64,000 nucleotides of DNA from Agromyces cerinus subsp. cerinus. Lineage in GTDB: Bacteria > Actinomycetota > Actinomycetes > Actinomycetales > Microbacteriaceae. Under the pieces are notes generated by a model that did not search any database, had not been told where the DNA came from, and saw nothing but the letters and a program-made list of their open reading frames with translations. A program made the translations under genes and the position numbers. Shown here one piece after another: positions 16,219 to 25,744 of the stretch. Each line of letters starts with the position of its first letter. Position 1 is the first letter of the stretch. The stretch covers positions 62,001-126,000 of the forward strand of contig NZ_FSRJ01000005.1 in the NCBI RefSeq assembly GCF_900142065.1, written 5' to 3'.

Positions 16219-17550
16219 ATGTCGTTCGACCTGCAGGGATTCCCCGCCGATTCCGAGGCGCTCGCCTCGCTCGCCGCGAGAGGACTCGATTACCGGCTCG
16301 TCGACCCCCGCAATGCGGCAGCGGCCGCGGCGTGGGTCGAGGCCGACTTCCGAGGGTTCCATCACGCTCGTCCGAAGCAGATCGAGCTCGACCACGAACT
16401 CGGCGTGATCGCCGACCGGCGGGTGCACGGCGTCTACGACTCGACCATCGTCGACCCGGCGATTCCGGTCGCGACCGTCTCGAGCTGGCCGACGGGGCTG
16501 AGCGTGCCCGGCGGGCGCAGCGTCGACGCCTGGGCGGTGAGCTCGGTCACGGTCTCGCCGACGCATCGCCGACGCGGCATCGCCAGGGCGCTCATGCTCG
16601 CCGAGCTCCAGAACGCCCGTGCGGCGGGCGCCGCGCTCGCGATGCTGACCGCCACCGAGGCGACGATCTACGGCCGCTACGGCTACGCTCCGGCCGCGCG
16701 GTCAGCGACGGTGTTCGTCGACCGGCGACGGGTGCACTGGGTCGGGCCGGATGCCCCGGGCCGCGTGCAGTTCGTCGATGCCGCGTCCATTCGCGAGGCG
16801 GCCCCCGCGATCGCACGTCGTGCCGTGGCGCGCACCCCCGGCGAGATCGATCGCTGGCCGGGCCTGCTCGACCGGGTGCTCGGACTGCACGACGCCGACA
16901 GCGGCCGCTCGCGAGCCCGACGTGTCGTGCGCTACGACGACGAGCGCGGTCAGGCGCAGGGCTTCGCCGTGTTCCACGTGAGCCGTGAGCCCAACGAGCC
17001 GGGCGTCGCGGAGTTCGACTTCCTCGCGGCCGCGACCGACGACGCCGAGCGAGCGCTCTGGCGATTCCTCGTCGAGCAGGACTTCGTGTCGGGCACGCGC
17101 GGCCTGCTCCGATCGGTCGACGAACCGCTCCCCTGGCTGCTCGAGGACCCGCGGGCCGTCTCGTTCTCCGATGTCGTCGACCACCTGTGGCTCCGCGTGA
17201 TCGACCCGGTCACCGCGCTCACGGCGCGGCGCTACAGCGCACCCGGTCGACTCGAGATCGAGGTCGACGACCCGATCGGCATCGCGGGCGGGCGCTTCGA
17301 GCTCGTCGTCGACGAGGCCGGTCGTGCCGAGGTCACCGCCCTCGAGCACACGGATGCCGCGGCATCCGCGAAGGGCGTTCGCAGCATCAGGCTCGGCGTG
17401 CGCGAGCTCGGCGCGATCTACCTCGGCGGGGTGCATCCGTCGGTGCTCGCTCGCGCCGGTCGCATCACCGAACTCGCCCCCGGCTCGATCGCGGCCGCCG
17501 ACGCCATGTTCGCGGCGCAGCGCGCTCCGCACCTCAGCATCTGGTTCTGA
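16219..17550 (+). CDS. eis: Eis-family GNAT N-acetyltransferase
   Basis: A 443-residue acetyl-CoA-dependent acetyltransferase of the Eis family, which acetylates amines such as aminoglycosides or protein lysines. The acetyl-CoA binding motif VSPTHRRRGIARALM is near residue 115, and ATIYGRYGYAPAARS closes the first GNAT domain. A second GNAT-like domain and a sterol-carrier-like C-terminus follow, ending in HLSIWF, a Phe carboxy terminus as in Eis, whose C-terminal carboxylate takes part in catalysis. There is no ribosome site. TACGAT lies exactly 6 bases before the ATG, so the mRNA is probably leaderless. Eis symbol by family, not proven orthology. Confidence 0.85.
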   Translation: MSFDLQGFPADSEALASLAARGLDYRLVDPRNAAAAAAWVEADFRGFHHARPKQIELDHELGVIADRRVHGVYDSTIVDPAIPVATVSSWPTGLSVPGGRSVDAWAVSSVTVSPTHRRRGIARALMLAELQNARAAGAALAMLTATEATIYGRYGYAPAARSATVFVDRRRVHWVGPDAPGRVQFVDAASIREAAPAIARRAVARTPGEIDRWPGLLDRVLGLHDADSGRSRARRVVRYDDERGQAQGFAVFHVSREPNEPGVAEFDFLAAATDDAERALWRFLVEQDFVSGTRGLLRSVDEPLPWLLEDPRAVSFSDVVDHLWLRVIDPVTALTARRYSAPGRLEIEVDDPIGIAGGRFELVVDEAGRAEVTALEHTDAAASAKGVRSIRLGVRELGAIYLGGVHPSVLARAGRITELAPGSIAAADAMFAAQRAPHLSIWF

Positions 17551-17563
17551 GACCCGACCGGCG

Positions 17564-17971
17564 TCAGTCGACGACGGCCGCGATCGCCTCGATCTCGACG
17601 AGCTGGTGCTCCCAGCCGAGCACGGTCACGCCGAGCAGCGTGCTCGGCACGTCGTGGGCTCCGAACGCGTCGCGCACGACCTGCCACACGACTCCGAGGT
17701 CTTCGCGCCGCGATGAGGCGACGAGCACGCGTGTGCTGATGACGTCGTCGATCGTGGCGCCGGCAGCGGCGAGTGCACGCGTCATCGTCTCGATGCAGGC
17801 GGCCGCCTGACCCGCGTAGTCGCCGACCGCGACGGTCGAGCCGTCGTCGTCGAGCGGGCAGGCCCCGGCGAGGAAGACGAGTCGCGCCTCCTTCGGCGCG
17901 GTCGCGGCGTAGGCGTATTCGGCGACATCGGAGAGTGTCGAGGCTCGGATCAGCTGAACTGCACTGGGCAT
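17564..17971 (-). CDS. RidA (YjgF/UK114) family protein
   Basis: A 135-residue cytoplasmic protein of the RidA family; archetypes deaminate reactive enamine/imine intermediates released by PLP enzymes. Visible segments are ARLVFLAGACPLDDDG, the helix AAACIETMTRALAAAGAT, and the C-terminal part STLLGVTVLGWEHQLVEIEAIA. The conserved catalytic Arg of true RidA (in the CRVF-type motif) is in TRVLVAS. The start at ATG 17971 is chosen because CATGCT lies 6 bases upstream, the leaderless pattern seen elsewhere here. It is convergent with the Eis gene, with 13 bases between them. Confidence 0.85.
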   Translation of the reverse strand: MPSAVQLIRASTLSDVAEYAYAATAPKEARLVFLAGACPLDDDGSTVAVGDYAGQAAACIETMTRALAAAGATIDDVISTRVLVASSRREDLGVVWQVVRDAFGAHDVPSTLLGVTVLGWEHQLVEIEAIAAVVD

Positions 17972-18028
17972 CCGATCAGCATGGCAGAGCACCGCGGCCG
18001 TCGGTGCCGCCGCGGACCCGGTTGCGGG

Positions 18029-19159
18029 CTAGATGGTGTCCTGCCTGGGGAAGATGACCTTCTCCACGATGATGATGAGCGACGCTGCGACGGGGATCGC
18101 GACGAGTGCCCCGAGCACGCCGCCGAGGGTGCCGCCTGCGACGGCCGCGATCACGACGAGTGCTCCGGGCACCGAGACCGCGCGGCTCATGATGCGCGGG
18201 CTCAGCACGTAGGCCTCGACCTGCATGTAGATCAGGTAGTAGATCGCGGCGGCGAGCGCGGTCTCCGGCGATGCCGCGAACGACACGAGCGTGATGATGA
18301 TCGCACCCGTGAGCGTTCCGACGAGCGGCACGAGCGAGAAGAGGAACGCGATGAACGCCAGGAGGATGGGCACCGGAGCCCCGATGATCGACAGGTAGAT
18401 GAGGCTCAGCACGCCGTTGATCGCGCCGAGGCCGACCTGTCCCATGACGTAGCGCCCGACGGAACCCGTGATCTCCTCGGACACGTCCCGGTAGCCGGGG
18501 CGGGAGCTCGCCGGCACGAATCGGGCCGCGTAGCGCTTCATCGAGTCGAGCGAGGCGAGGAAGTAGAGGGTCAGGATGAGCACGATCGTGGCGCCGGTGA
18601 AGCCCCCGGCGATGCCTGCGCCCACCGCCAGGAGGCCGCCACCGAGCGAGCCGAGGTTCGCGGGATCGGCGAGCCAATCGCCCGCGGACTCGATCGCGTC
18701 CTTGATCGCATTGCCGCTGCCCGTGAGGCCGTTGAGCCAGGTCACGAACGGACTGTGCTGCACATTCGCGACGATGTCGTCCCAGTTCTCGACGATGTTC
18801 GTCGTCTGCTCGATGACGATCGGCACGATCGTGGCGATGAGGCCGACGAAGATTCCGATGACTCCCGCGAAGACGATGAGGATCGCGACCCAGCGCGCCA
18901 TGCCGCGGCGCTGGAGCCAGCTGACGATCGGGTCGAGGCCGAGTGCGAGGAAGAGGGCGAGCGCGACGTAGAGGATCACGGTGCCGAGTTCGCCGACGAT
19001 GCCGCCGAGCAGCACGGCGAGCAGCACGCCGAGCGCACCGACGAAGCCGATTCGGAACGCGTTGATCCGCACCTCGGGCGCGCGGGAGTCGCCGTCGCTG
19101 GTGATCTCCGCCGCGGCTGGAGGCGGCGCGGGTACCGGGCGCTTCGTTCGGATCCTCAT
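18029..19159 (-). CDS. AI-2E family transporter (TqsA/PerM-like permease)
   Basis: A 376-residue integral membrane protein with about eight helices. It starts with a Pro-rich cytosolic tail. The family signature region is ALFLALGLDPIVSWLQRRGMARWVAILI, and the long extracytoplasmic part (TTNIVENWDDIVANV) is followed by the C-terminal helices with LVPLVGTLTGAIII and AYVLSPRIMSRAVSVPG. The family includes TqsA (exports autoinducer-2) and sodium/proton antiporters, so substrate is open. TACCTT 7 bases before ATG suggests a leaderless mRNA. The 149-bp gap to the divergent MFS gene shows no clear operator. Confidence 0.9.
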   Translation of the reverse strand: MRIRTKRPVPAPPPAAAEITSDGDSRAPEVRINAFRIGFVGALGVLLAVLLGGIVGELGTVILYVALALFLALGLDPIVSWLQRRGMARWVAILIVFAGVIGIFVGLIATIVPIVIEQTTNIVENWDDIVANVQHSPFVTWLNGLTGSGNAIKDAIESAGDWLADPANLGSLGGGLLAVGAGIAGGFTGATIVLILTLYFLASLDSMKRYAARFVPASSRPGYRDVSEEITGSVGRYVMGQVGLGAINGVLSLIYLSIIGAPVPILLAFIAFLFSLVPLVGTLTGAIIITLVSFAASPETALAAAIYYLIYMQVEAYVLSPRIMSRAVSVPGALVVIAAVAGGTLGGVLGALVAIPVAASLIIIVEKVIFPRQDTI

Positions 19160-19308
19160 GAGTCCGAAGGTAGCGCGCGGCGATCCCGGCGGTCGAACGG
19201 CCCGCCCGGCGAGTTCGATCCGATCCCGCGCGAGCCGGAATGAATCCGGAGCGAACGCGTTGGTGGTAGAAGGGCCGGTTCGAGCGCGCCCGCAGACCGA
19301 GGGGGAAC

Positions 19309-20754
19309 GTGACCGAGACGACGACCGCTGTGGGATTCCGTTCGGCGCGAGGGCCCGTGCTCATCTCCGTGATGCTGGCCACCGGCCTCATCGCGATCGA
19401 CTCCACCATCCTGGCCACCGCGGTGCCGTCGATCGTCGCCGACCTCGGCGGATTCACCCAGTTCCCGTGGCTGTTCTCGATCTACCTGCTCGCCCAGGCC
19501 GTCTCGGTGCCGATCTACTCGAAACTCGCCGACACCGTGGGGCGGAAGCCCATCATGCTCATCGGCATCGGCATCTTCCTCGTCGGTTCGGTGCTCTGCG
19601 GCTTCGCGTGGGACATGACCTCGCTCATCGTCTTCCGCGCGATCCAGGGTCTCGGCGCCGGCGCCGTGCTGCCCGTCTCCATCACGATCACGGGCGACAT
19701 CTACACCGTGCGCGAGCGCGCCCGCGTGCAGGGCTACATCGCGAGCGTCTGGGCGATCTCCTCGGTCGTCGGCCCCACACTCGGCGGGCTCTTCGCCGAG
19801 TTCGCGTCGTGGCGGTGGATCTTCTTCGTGAACATCCCGCTCTGCCTGATCGCCGCGTGGATGCTCATCCGCTCGTACCACGAGTCGGTCCATCGCGAGA
19901 AGCACCGCATCGACTACGCCGGTGCGACCGTGCTCACGATCGCGTCGACGCTGGTGATCCTCGCGGTGCTCGAGGGCGGCCAGGCATGGGAGTGGCTGTC
20001 GTGGCAGTCGATCGGCGCATTCTCGATCGGCGGCCTGCTGCTCGTCGCGTTCGTGTTCATCGAACGTCGGGCGGCCGAGCCGGTGCTGCCGCTCTGGGTC
20101 TTCTCCCGGCGGCTCATCCTCACGACCTCGCTCATCTCGCTCGGTGTCGGCGCGGTGCTCATCGGGCTGACGTCGTACGTGCCGACCTTCCTCGAGGCGA
20201 CGGCCGGCGCCTCGCCGCTCGTGTCGGGACTCGCGGTCGCCGCCCTGACGCTCGGCTGGCCGATCGCGGCGAGCCAGGCCGGGCGGCTCTTCCTCCGCAT
20301 CGGATTCCGCAGCACCGCCCTCATCGGCCTGACGATCACCGTGCTCGGCTCGGCGGCACTCGTGGCGGCCTCGCTCACGCCGAACGTCTGGACCACCGCG
20401 ATCGCGTGCTTCATCGTGGGCCTCGGCCTCGGTCTCGTGGCCTCCCCGACGCTCATCGCCGCGCAGTCGTCGGTGCCGTGGTCGGAGCGCGGCGTCGTCA
20501 CTGGGGCGAACATGTTCCTCCGCTCGATGGGCAGTGCGGTCGGCGTCGCGATCTTCGGGGCGGTGGCGAACGGCGTGATCGCTCGTTCGGGGCTCGGCGA
20601 GCACTCCCCCGTCGCGATCCACGGCGCCTCGACGGCCGTGTTCGTGGCGGTGCTCATCGCGGCGGTCGTCACGATCGCAGGCGGCATCGCGATGCCGAGC
20701 GCGCATGTCGACGACATCGAGCACCGACCGGTGAGCGAGCCCGCCGGAGCCTGA
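19309..20754 (+). CDS. MFS drug exporter, EmrB/QacA (14-TM) type
   Basis: A 481-residue membrane transporter of the DHA2 drug:proton antiporter family. Motif D1 near the first helix reads LATGLIAIDSTILATAVPSI, and the inter-helix motif A is KLADTVGRKPIMLIG. Motif C with GP is in SVVGPTLGGLFAEFASWRWIFF. The length and helix count fit 14 membrane segments. The start is GTG 19309 preceded by GAGGGGG. No regulator adjoins it. It is followed after 50 bp by the UbiB-type kinase, possibly co-transcribed. Confidence 0.92.
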   Translation: MTETTTAVGFRSARGPVLISVMLATGLIAIDSTILATAVPSIVADLGGFTQFPWLFSIYLLAQAVSVPIYSKLADTVGRKPIMLIGIGIFLVGSVLCGFAWDMTSLIVFRAIQGLGAGAVLPVSITITGDIYTVRERARVQGYIASVWAISSVVGPTLGGLFAEFASWRWIFFVNIPLCLIAAWMLIRSYHESVHREKHRIDYAGATVLTIASTLVILAVLEGGQAWEWLSWQSIGAFSIGGLLLVAFVFIERRAAEPVLPLWVFSRRLILTTSLISLGVGAVLIGLTSYVPTFLEATAGASPLVSGLAVAALTLGWPIAASQAGRLFLRIGFRSTALIGLTITVLGSAALVAASLTPNVWTTAIACFIVGLGLGLVASPTLIAAQSSVPWSERGVVTGANMFLRSMGSAVGVAIFGAVANGVIARSGLGEHSPVAIHGASTAVFVAVLIAAVVTIAGGIAMPSAHVDDIEHRPVSEPAGA

Positions 20755-20804
20755 GCAATACGCTTGGGGAAGGGTCGCTCGAAACCGGCCCGTTGGGGGC
20801 AGGA

Positions 20805-22769
20805 ATGTCGACCGGTTCCATCATCTTGGGCGTGATCGGCGTCACGATCGTGACGATCCTGTTCATGATGCTGCTCACGGGCATCTCGCGGCGGTTCCTC
20901 GGCGTGCAGGTCGGCACGGGACGCATCATCGTCGCCGGACTCGTGGCGCTCGTCGCCGAGCTCGGCTTCGAGTCCCAGTTCGTCTGGCAGGGCGGCGGAG
21001 CGACGCTGGCGCTGGTGCCGATCCAGCTCGGCATCGTCGTGCTCGTGGCCATCGGGTTCCTCGTCATCGCCGAGCTCATCGTGCCGAGCGGCACGATGCC
21101 GCGACCCGATCGCTGGATCCCCGACCTCAAGCGCACCCTCGACCGCGGTCGCCGTTACTCCGAGGTCACCCGCATCGCTGTGCGCAACGGACTCGTGCCG
21201 TTCAAGCCCGACCGGTCGCACACGCCGGAGGCGGATCGGACCCGTCGCGCCCAGGCGAAAGCGCTCCGGATCTCCCTCGAGGAGGCGGGCCCGGTGTTCG
21301 TCAAGCTCGGGCAGATGCTCTCGACCCGCACCGAGCTGCTGCCCCACGAATACATCGCCGAACTCGAGCGGCTGCAGCAGTCGGTGCCGCCCGCCGCATG
21401 GAACGAGATCGACGAGCTGATGCACGACGAGCTCGGAGCCCGGGCCGACGACGCCTTCGCCGAGTTCGACGCCGAGCCGTTCGCCGCGGCGTCGATCGGC
21501 CAGGTGCACCGCGCCCGGCTCACGTCCGGGGAGCTCGTTGCGGTCAAGGTGCAGCGGCCGGGCATCATCCCCGGCGTCGAGCGCGACCTCGACATCGTGC
21601 AACGTCTCGCCCGCAAGCTCGAGAGCGAGACGGAATGGGGCCGCTCGCTCGGGCTCCGCTCGGTCGCGACGGCGTTCGCCGAGTCGCTCCGCGCCGAACT
21701 CGACTACCGCTCGGAGGCGGCGAACCTCGCTGCGATGGAATCGACGCAGGCCCGGCACCCCGAGAGCGAGCGGCTCGCGATCCCGCACTGCTTCAGGGAC
21801 CTGTCGACGGCGCGCGTGCTCGTCATGGAGTTCATACCCGGCCGAGCGCTCAGCGATGACGACGGCACCCGCCCCGAGTCGGTGCGCAAGGCCCAGGCGT
21901 CGCTGCTCTTCCACTCGCTCATCACCCAGGTGATCGACGACGGCGTCTTCCACGCCGACCTGCACCCCGGCAACGTCATGCTGCTCGAGAACGGGCGCCT
22001 CGGCCTCGTCGACTTCGGCTCGGTCGGGCGCCTCGACTCCGAGATGCGGGAACGCATCGGCGAGATCCTGATGGCGTTCTACCGCGGCGACGCCCGCGCG
22101 ATGAGCGACGCGCTGCTCGGCATGGTCGAACTGCCCGACGACGTCGACGAGTTCGTGCTGCGCCGGGAGATCGGCTCGTTCATGGCCGCTCGCCTCGGCC
22201 CGGGCTCGGCGCTCGACTCGACGATCGTGGCCGACATGACCCGCCTGCTCTCCGAGAACCGGCTCGCGATCCCGCCCGAGCTCGCCTCCGCGTTCCGCGC
22301 GGTCGCCGTGGCCGAGGGCACGCTGCGCGTGCTCGACCCCGAGTTCGACCTGTTGACGGCGGCGGGAGGGCTCGCGAAGGGGCGCATCGCCGACGCCTTC
22401 AACCCGAGTTCGCTGAAGGACGCGGTCATCGACGAGGTGGGCACGATGCTGCCGATCCTGCGCCGCATGCCCCACCGCTTCGACCAGATCTCGGGATCCC
22501 TCGCGAACGGCCGCCTCAGCGTCAACGTGCGGCTCTTCGCCGACCACCGCGACCGCTCGCTGCTGCGCTCCCTCGTCAACCAGGTCGTGCTCGCGTTCCT
22601 CGCCGGCGTGCTCGGCGTGATGGCCGCGATGCTGCTGATCAGCGATGCCGGCCCGCAGGTCACCGAGACGCTCAGCCTCTTCCAGATCTTCGGCTACCTG
22701 CTCGTGGTCGTGTCGGCGCTGTTCGTGCTGCGGGTGCTGTTCGACGTCTTCCGGCGACGGCGCGAGTAG
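20805..22769 (+). CDS. ABC1/UbiB family atypical kinase, membrane-anchored
   Basis: A 654-residue protein of the UbiB/ADCK (ABC1) family, membrane-bound atypical kinase-like ATPases that support quinone metabolism. The N-terminal 100 residues hold three helices. The kinase-like core has the invariant KxGQ motif (FVKLGQMLSTR), the Ala-rich nucleotide loop (AAASIGQVHRA), VAVKVQRPG, the catalytic segment HADLHPGNV and the metal-binding DFGSVG. Two further helices close the protein. ATG 20805 has GGGGG seven bases upstream. This is longer than E. coli UbiB owing to the extra N-terminal membrane region, as is usual in actinobacteria. Confidence 0.92.
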   Translation: MSTGSIILGVIGVTIVTILFMMLLTGISRRFLGVQVGTGRIIVAGLVALVAELGFESQFVWQGGGATLALVPIQLGIVVLVAIGFLVIAELIVPSGTMPRPDRWIPDLKRTLDRGRRYSEVTRIAVRNGLVPFKPDRSHTPEADRTRRAQAKALRISLEEAGPVFVKLGQMLSTRTELLPHEYIAELERLQQSVPPAAWNEIDELMHDELGARADDAFAEFDAEPFAAASIGQVHRARLTSGELVAVKVQRPGIIPGVERDLDIVQRLARKLESETEWGRSLGLRSVATAFAESLRAELDYRSEAANLAAMESTQARHPESERLAIPHCFRDLSTARVLVMEFIPGRALSDDDGTRPESVRKAQASLLFHSLITQVIDDGVFHADLHPGNVMLLENGRLGLVDFGSVGRLDSEMRERIGEILMAFYRGDARAMSDALLGMVELPDDVDEFVLRREIGSFMAARLGPGSALDSTIVADMTRLLSENRLAIPPELASAFRAVAVAEGTLRVLDPEFDLLTAAGGLAKGRIADAFNPSSLKDAVIDEVGTMLPILRRMPHRFDQISGSLANGRLSVNVRLFADHRDRSLLRSLVNQVVLAFLAGVLGVMAAMLLISDAGPQVTETLSLFQIFGYLLVVVSALFVLRVLFDVFRRRRE

Positions 22770-22804
22770 CCGCGCGAATCGCCCGCGAACCGCGGCACCG
22801 CCCC

Positions 22805-24250
22805 TCACCCGAGCCCCGACGGCGGTACGACCTCGCCCTCGAGCGTCCGCACCCAGCGATCGCCGGTCCGACGGAACTCGGCGTGCGTCGTGAACCGGTA
22901 GCGGTATGCCCGGGCGCGGATCCAGCGCGGTGCGGCGCCGTCGAACGGGTCGGTGTCGAGCAGCGCGAGCGTCGGGGCATCCGCTTCGAGGAGGCGCAGC
23001 AGGAACACTTCGAACCATGGTTCCCACATGCGCCCGAGCGGCAGGAACCACATGAGCCAGTCGAGGCGCAGGTGGTACGGCGCCCACTGCCGCGGGATGC
23101 GGCGGAGCGCCCCGGGCTTGCCCTTGAAGGCGTACTCGCGCCACTCGACGTCGGGCGAATCGTCGGGTCGCTCGGCGAGCGTGCCCTCGACGACGATCTC
23201 GATGCGCCGCTTCGTGACCGTGCCGAAGGCGCCGTAGGCGTTCACGAGCATCCAGCGGTTGAACGAGGCGTTCATGAGCTGACGCCGCGACAGCAGGTTC
23301 CTGATCGGCCAGAAGCTCAGCACGACGAGCAGGGCGGATGCCGCGAGCACCACGATCGCCCACCAGATCGGCGTCGCCGCGGCATCCGTGCCCAGGTCGG
23401 TCGGGATCGCCGGGATCAGCCAGTGCCAGGCCGAGTCGGTGACCGCGGACGCCGCGAGCACCACGGTGATCCAGTTCAGCCACGCGAAGTTGCCGGTCAC
23501 GATGAGCCAGAGCTGCGTGAGGATCACGATCGCCGCGGCCGAGGAGCCGACCGGGCCGGGCACGAAGAGCAGGAAGGGCACGATGAGCTGCGCGAAGTGG
23601 TTGCCGAGCACCTCGCCGCGGTGGAACCAGCGGGGCAGCAGGTGCGCCTGACGGCTGAGCGGGCCCGGCATCGGCTGGGTCTCGTGGTGGAACGTGAGCG
23701 CCGTGAGGTCGCGCCACTCGCGCCCGCCGCGGATCTTGATCATGCCCGCCCCGAACTCGAGCCGGAAGACGAGCCACCACACGGCGACGATGATCGTGAT
23801 CGGCGGGGGCTGGTCGTTCGAGCCGAGGAACGCGACCGTGAAGAGCGCCTCGCAGAGGAGCATCTCCCAGCCGAAGCCGTAGAAGGTCTGGCCGACGTTC
23901 ACGATCGAGAGGTACAGGAGCCAGAGCGCGAGGAAGACCGCGAGCGGCAGCCACGGCGGGCCGAGCTGGGGCAGGCCGATGACGACGGATGCCGCGAGCG
24001 CGAGCCCGATGACCGCGACGGCGACGAGCCGCCGGTCGGTGTAGCCCCAGCGGAAGACGCTCGGGCCGCGCAGGCGCGACGCGCGACGCAGCAGTTCGGG
24101 CACCGGCAGCATCCCGTGCTCGCCGAGGAGCGGCCGGAACTGGTTCAGCGTCGAGAGGAACGCCACGAGCGCGAGCGCACCCACCCCCCGCTGCAGGATC
24201 TGCCGTGCGATCTCGTAGTCGTGCGCGTCGAACCAGGCGACCCACTCCAC
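22805..24250 (-). CDS. Lipase maturation factor family membrane protein
   Basis: A 481-residue membrane protein of the LMF1 family. Characteristic stretches are QFRPLLGEHGMLPVPE near the N-terminus, FGWEMLLCEALFTVAFLG, FRLEFGAGMIKIRGGREWRDLTAL-type core (the most conserved LMF block), TFHHETQPMPGPLSR, FHRGEVLGNHFAQLI and the C-terminal globular part WREYAFKGKPGAL with QWAPYHLRLDWLMWF. Animal members aid folding of lipases in the ER; the bacterial role is unknown. GTG 24250 is preceded by TAGCGT at 6 bases, the leaderless pattern. It is convergent with the UbiB-type gene. Confidence 0.88.
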   Translation of the reverse strand: MEWVAWFDAHDYEIARQILQRGVGALALVAFLSTLNQFRPLLGEHGMLPVPELLRRASRLRGPSVFRWGYTDRRLVAVAVIGLALAASVVIGLPQLGPPWLPLAVFLALWLLYLSIVNVGQTFYGFGWEMLLCEALFTVAFLGSNDQPPPITIIVAVWWLVFRLEFGAGMIKIRGGREWRDLTALTFHHETQPMPGPLSRQAHLLPRWFHRGEVLGNHFAQLIVPFLLFVPGPVGSSAAAIVILTQLWLIVTGNFAWLNWITVVLAASAVTDSAWHWLIPAIPTDLGTDAAATPIWWAIVVLAASALLVVLSFWPIRNLLSRRQLMNASFNRWMLVNAYGAFGTVTKRRIEIVVEGTLAERPDDSPDVEWREYAFKGKPGALRRIPRQWAPYHLRLDWLMWFLPLGRMWEPWFEVFLLRLLEADAPTLALLDTDPFDGAAPRWIRARAYRYRFTTHAEFRRTGDRWVRTLEGEVVPPSGLG

Positions 24251-24303
24251 GTGCCCACGCTACGCCTCGCCCGCGACCCGCTGTTGGTTGAGCTCCTGGA
24301 AGC

Positions 24304-25740
24304 TCAGTGCAGGCCGAAGCGCTCCCGCAGGGCGAGCTTGGCCGCGAACCATCCGTTCATGCCGTGCACGGCGGGACCGGGAGGGGTCGCGCTCGAGCAG
24401 AGGTACACGCCCTCGACCGGCGTGCGCCACGGCTTCGGCGAGACGACTGGCCGCTTCAGCAGCTGCGCCATCGTGAGGGCGCCCGAGTAGATGTCGCCGC
24501 CGACGTAGTTCGCGTTGTACCGGCCGAGCTCGGCGGCGGAACTCGCGGCCGAGGCGAGCACGACGTCGCGGAAGCCGGGCGCGAAGCGCTCGACCTCGGC
24601 GGTGACGAGCTCGGTCGGATCGAGCGTCGAGCCGGCGGGCACGTGCGTGTAGGCCCACAGCACATGCTGCCCCGCCGGCGCCCGGCTCGGGTCGGCGACC
24701 GTCGGCTGCGCCACGAGCACGTACGGATGCTCCGCTCCCCCGCCGCCCGCGATGCCGGGCTGGTAGCCGCGGGCCACGGCGTTCTCGGCCGCCGCGATCT
24801 CGGCGCGGCTGCCGCCGAGGTGCACGGTGGGTGCGAGCCGCACCTCGGCGTTGCGCCACGGCACCGGACCGCTCAGGGCGAAGTCGACCTTCGCCACCCC
24901 TGAGCCGTAACGGTAGCGCCGCAGCGCGCGGGCGTAGCGGCCCGGCAGCTCGGCCGTGAAGAGCAGCTCGGGCGAGGTGTCGAGCAGCACGGCGCGTGAG
25001 CCCGTGACCTCGGCGAGCGAGGCCACCGGGGCATCCGTCACGATCTCGCCGCCGCGCGAGCGGAGCTCGTCGGCGAGCGCATCCGCGATCGTCTGCGAGC
25101 CGCCGATCGGCAGGCCCCACCCGACGCCGTGCCCGTGCATGGCGATCAGGAGGCCGGCCCCCGCCGAGGCGAGCGAGGGCATGCCGCCGGCTGCGTGCGC
25201 GACGACGCCGCTGAAGAGCGCCGGCGCGACGTCGCCGACGAATCGGGTGTTCCACGCGGCGGTGCCCTGCTCGAGCGCCCGCAGGCCGAACTTCAGGGCG
25301 GCGACGGGGTCGTGCGGCACGCGCAGCAGCTGCGAGCCCGTGAAGTCGACGACCCCTCGGCTGCGGGCGAGGAGCGGGGCGAGGAGGCTCCGCCAGGCCG
25401 CGCCGTCGGCCTCGAGGCCGTCGGCGGTGCGGTCGAGGTCGCGCCAGGCGATGCCGGCGCGGCCGCCACCGAGCGGGTGGGCGTACGAGACCTCGGGCAC
25501 CACCCAGTCGACGCGGTCGAGGAGGCCGAGCTTGCGGAACACCGGGGAGGCGAGGCCGGCCGGATGCACCGTCGAGCACACGTCGTGCCGGAATCCGGGC
25601 AGCGTGAGCTCGGCGGTGCGCAGGCCTCCGCCGATCGTCGGCGCCGCCTCGAGCACCCGCACCGAGAGCCCCGCTCGGGCCGCGACCACCGCGGCGACGA
25701 GCCCGTTGGGTCCGCTGCCGACGACCGTGACGTCGGTCAC
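24304..25740 (-). CDS. Phytoene-desaturase-like FAD-dependent oxidoreductase
   Basis: A 478-residue flavoprotein of the CrtI/amine-oxidase superfamily. The FAD-binding start VVGSGPNGLVAAVVAARAG has a perfect GxGxxG, and TIGGGLRTAEL provides the second glycine pair. The C-terminal FAD motif reads YLCSSATPPGPAVHGMNGWFAA, as in the PYROXD2-like group, rather than true carotenoid desaturases. No carotenoid genes adjoin. The start is GTG 25740, four bases after the stop of the NUDIX gene, so the two are co-transcribed. Confidence 0.87.
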   Translation of the reverse strand: MTDVTVVGSGPNGLVAAVVAARAGLSVRVLEAAPTIGGGLRTAELTLPGFRHDVCSTVHPAGLASPVFRKLGLLDRVDWVVPEVSYAHPLGGGRAGIAWRDLDRTADGLEADGAAWRSLLAPLLARSRGVVDFTGSQLLRVPHDPVAALKFGLRALEQGTAAWNTRFVGDVAPALFSGVVAHAAGGMPSLASAGAGLLIAMHGHGVGWGLPIGGSQTIADALADELRSRGGEIVTDAPVASLAEVTGSRAVLLDTSPELLFTAELPGRYARALRRYRYGSGVAKVDFALSGPVPWRNAEVRLAPTVHLGGSRAEIAAAENAVARGYQPGIAGGGGAEHPYVLVAQPTVADPSRAPAGQHVLWAYTHVPAGSTLDPTELVTAEVERFAPGFRDVVLASAASSAAELGRYNANYVGGDIYSGALTMAQLLKRPVVSPKPWRTPVEGVYLCSSATPPGPAVHGMNGWFAAKLALRERFGLH

Positions 25741-25744
25741 GTGC

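Noticed and set aside
14150..17550. TetR, TetX-like monooxygenase and Eis read as an antibiotic resistance island
   Set aside because: The families are named after resistance enzymes but are widespread in soil actinobacteria with other substrates. Base composition equals the surroundings and no mobility genes are present.
19914..24245. Very long leftward open frame (1,443 codons) opposite the MFS and UbiB-type genes
   Set aside because: Its composition is Arg/Ala/Asp-rich without any family motif, and it lies antisense to two clear membrane-protein genes. It is an effect of high GC content.
24304..25740. Assignment as a carotenoid desaturase (CrtI)
   Set aside because: The C-terminal motif fits the PYROXD2-like group and no crtB, crtE or cyclase genes adjoin; it is kept as phytoene-desaturase-like only.
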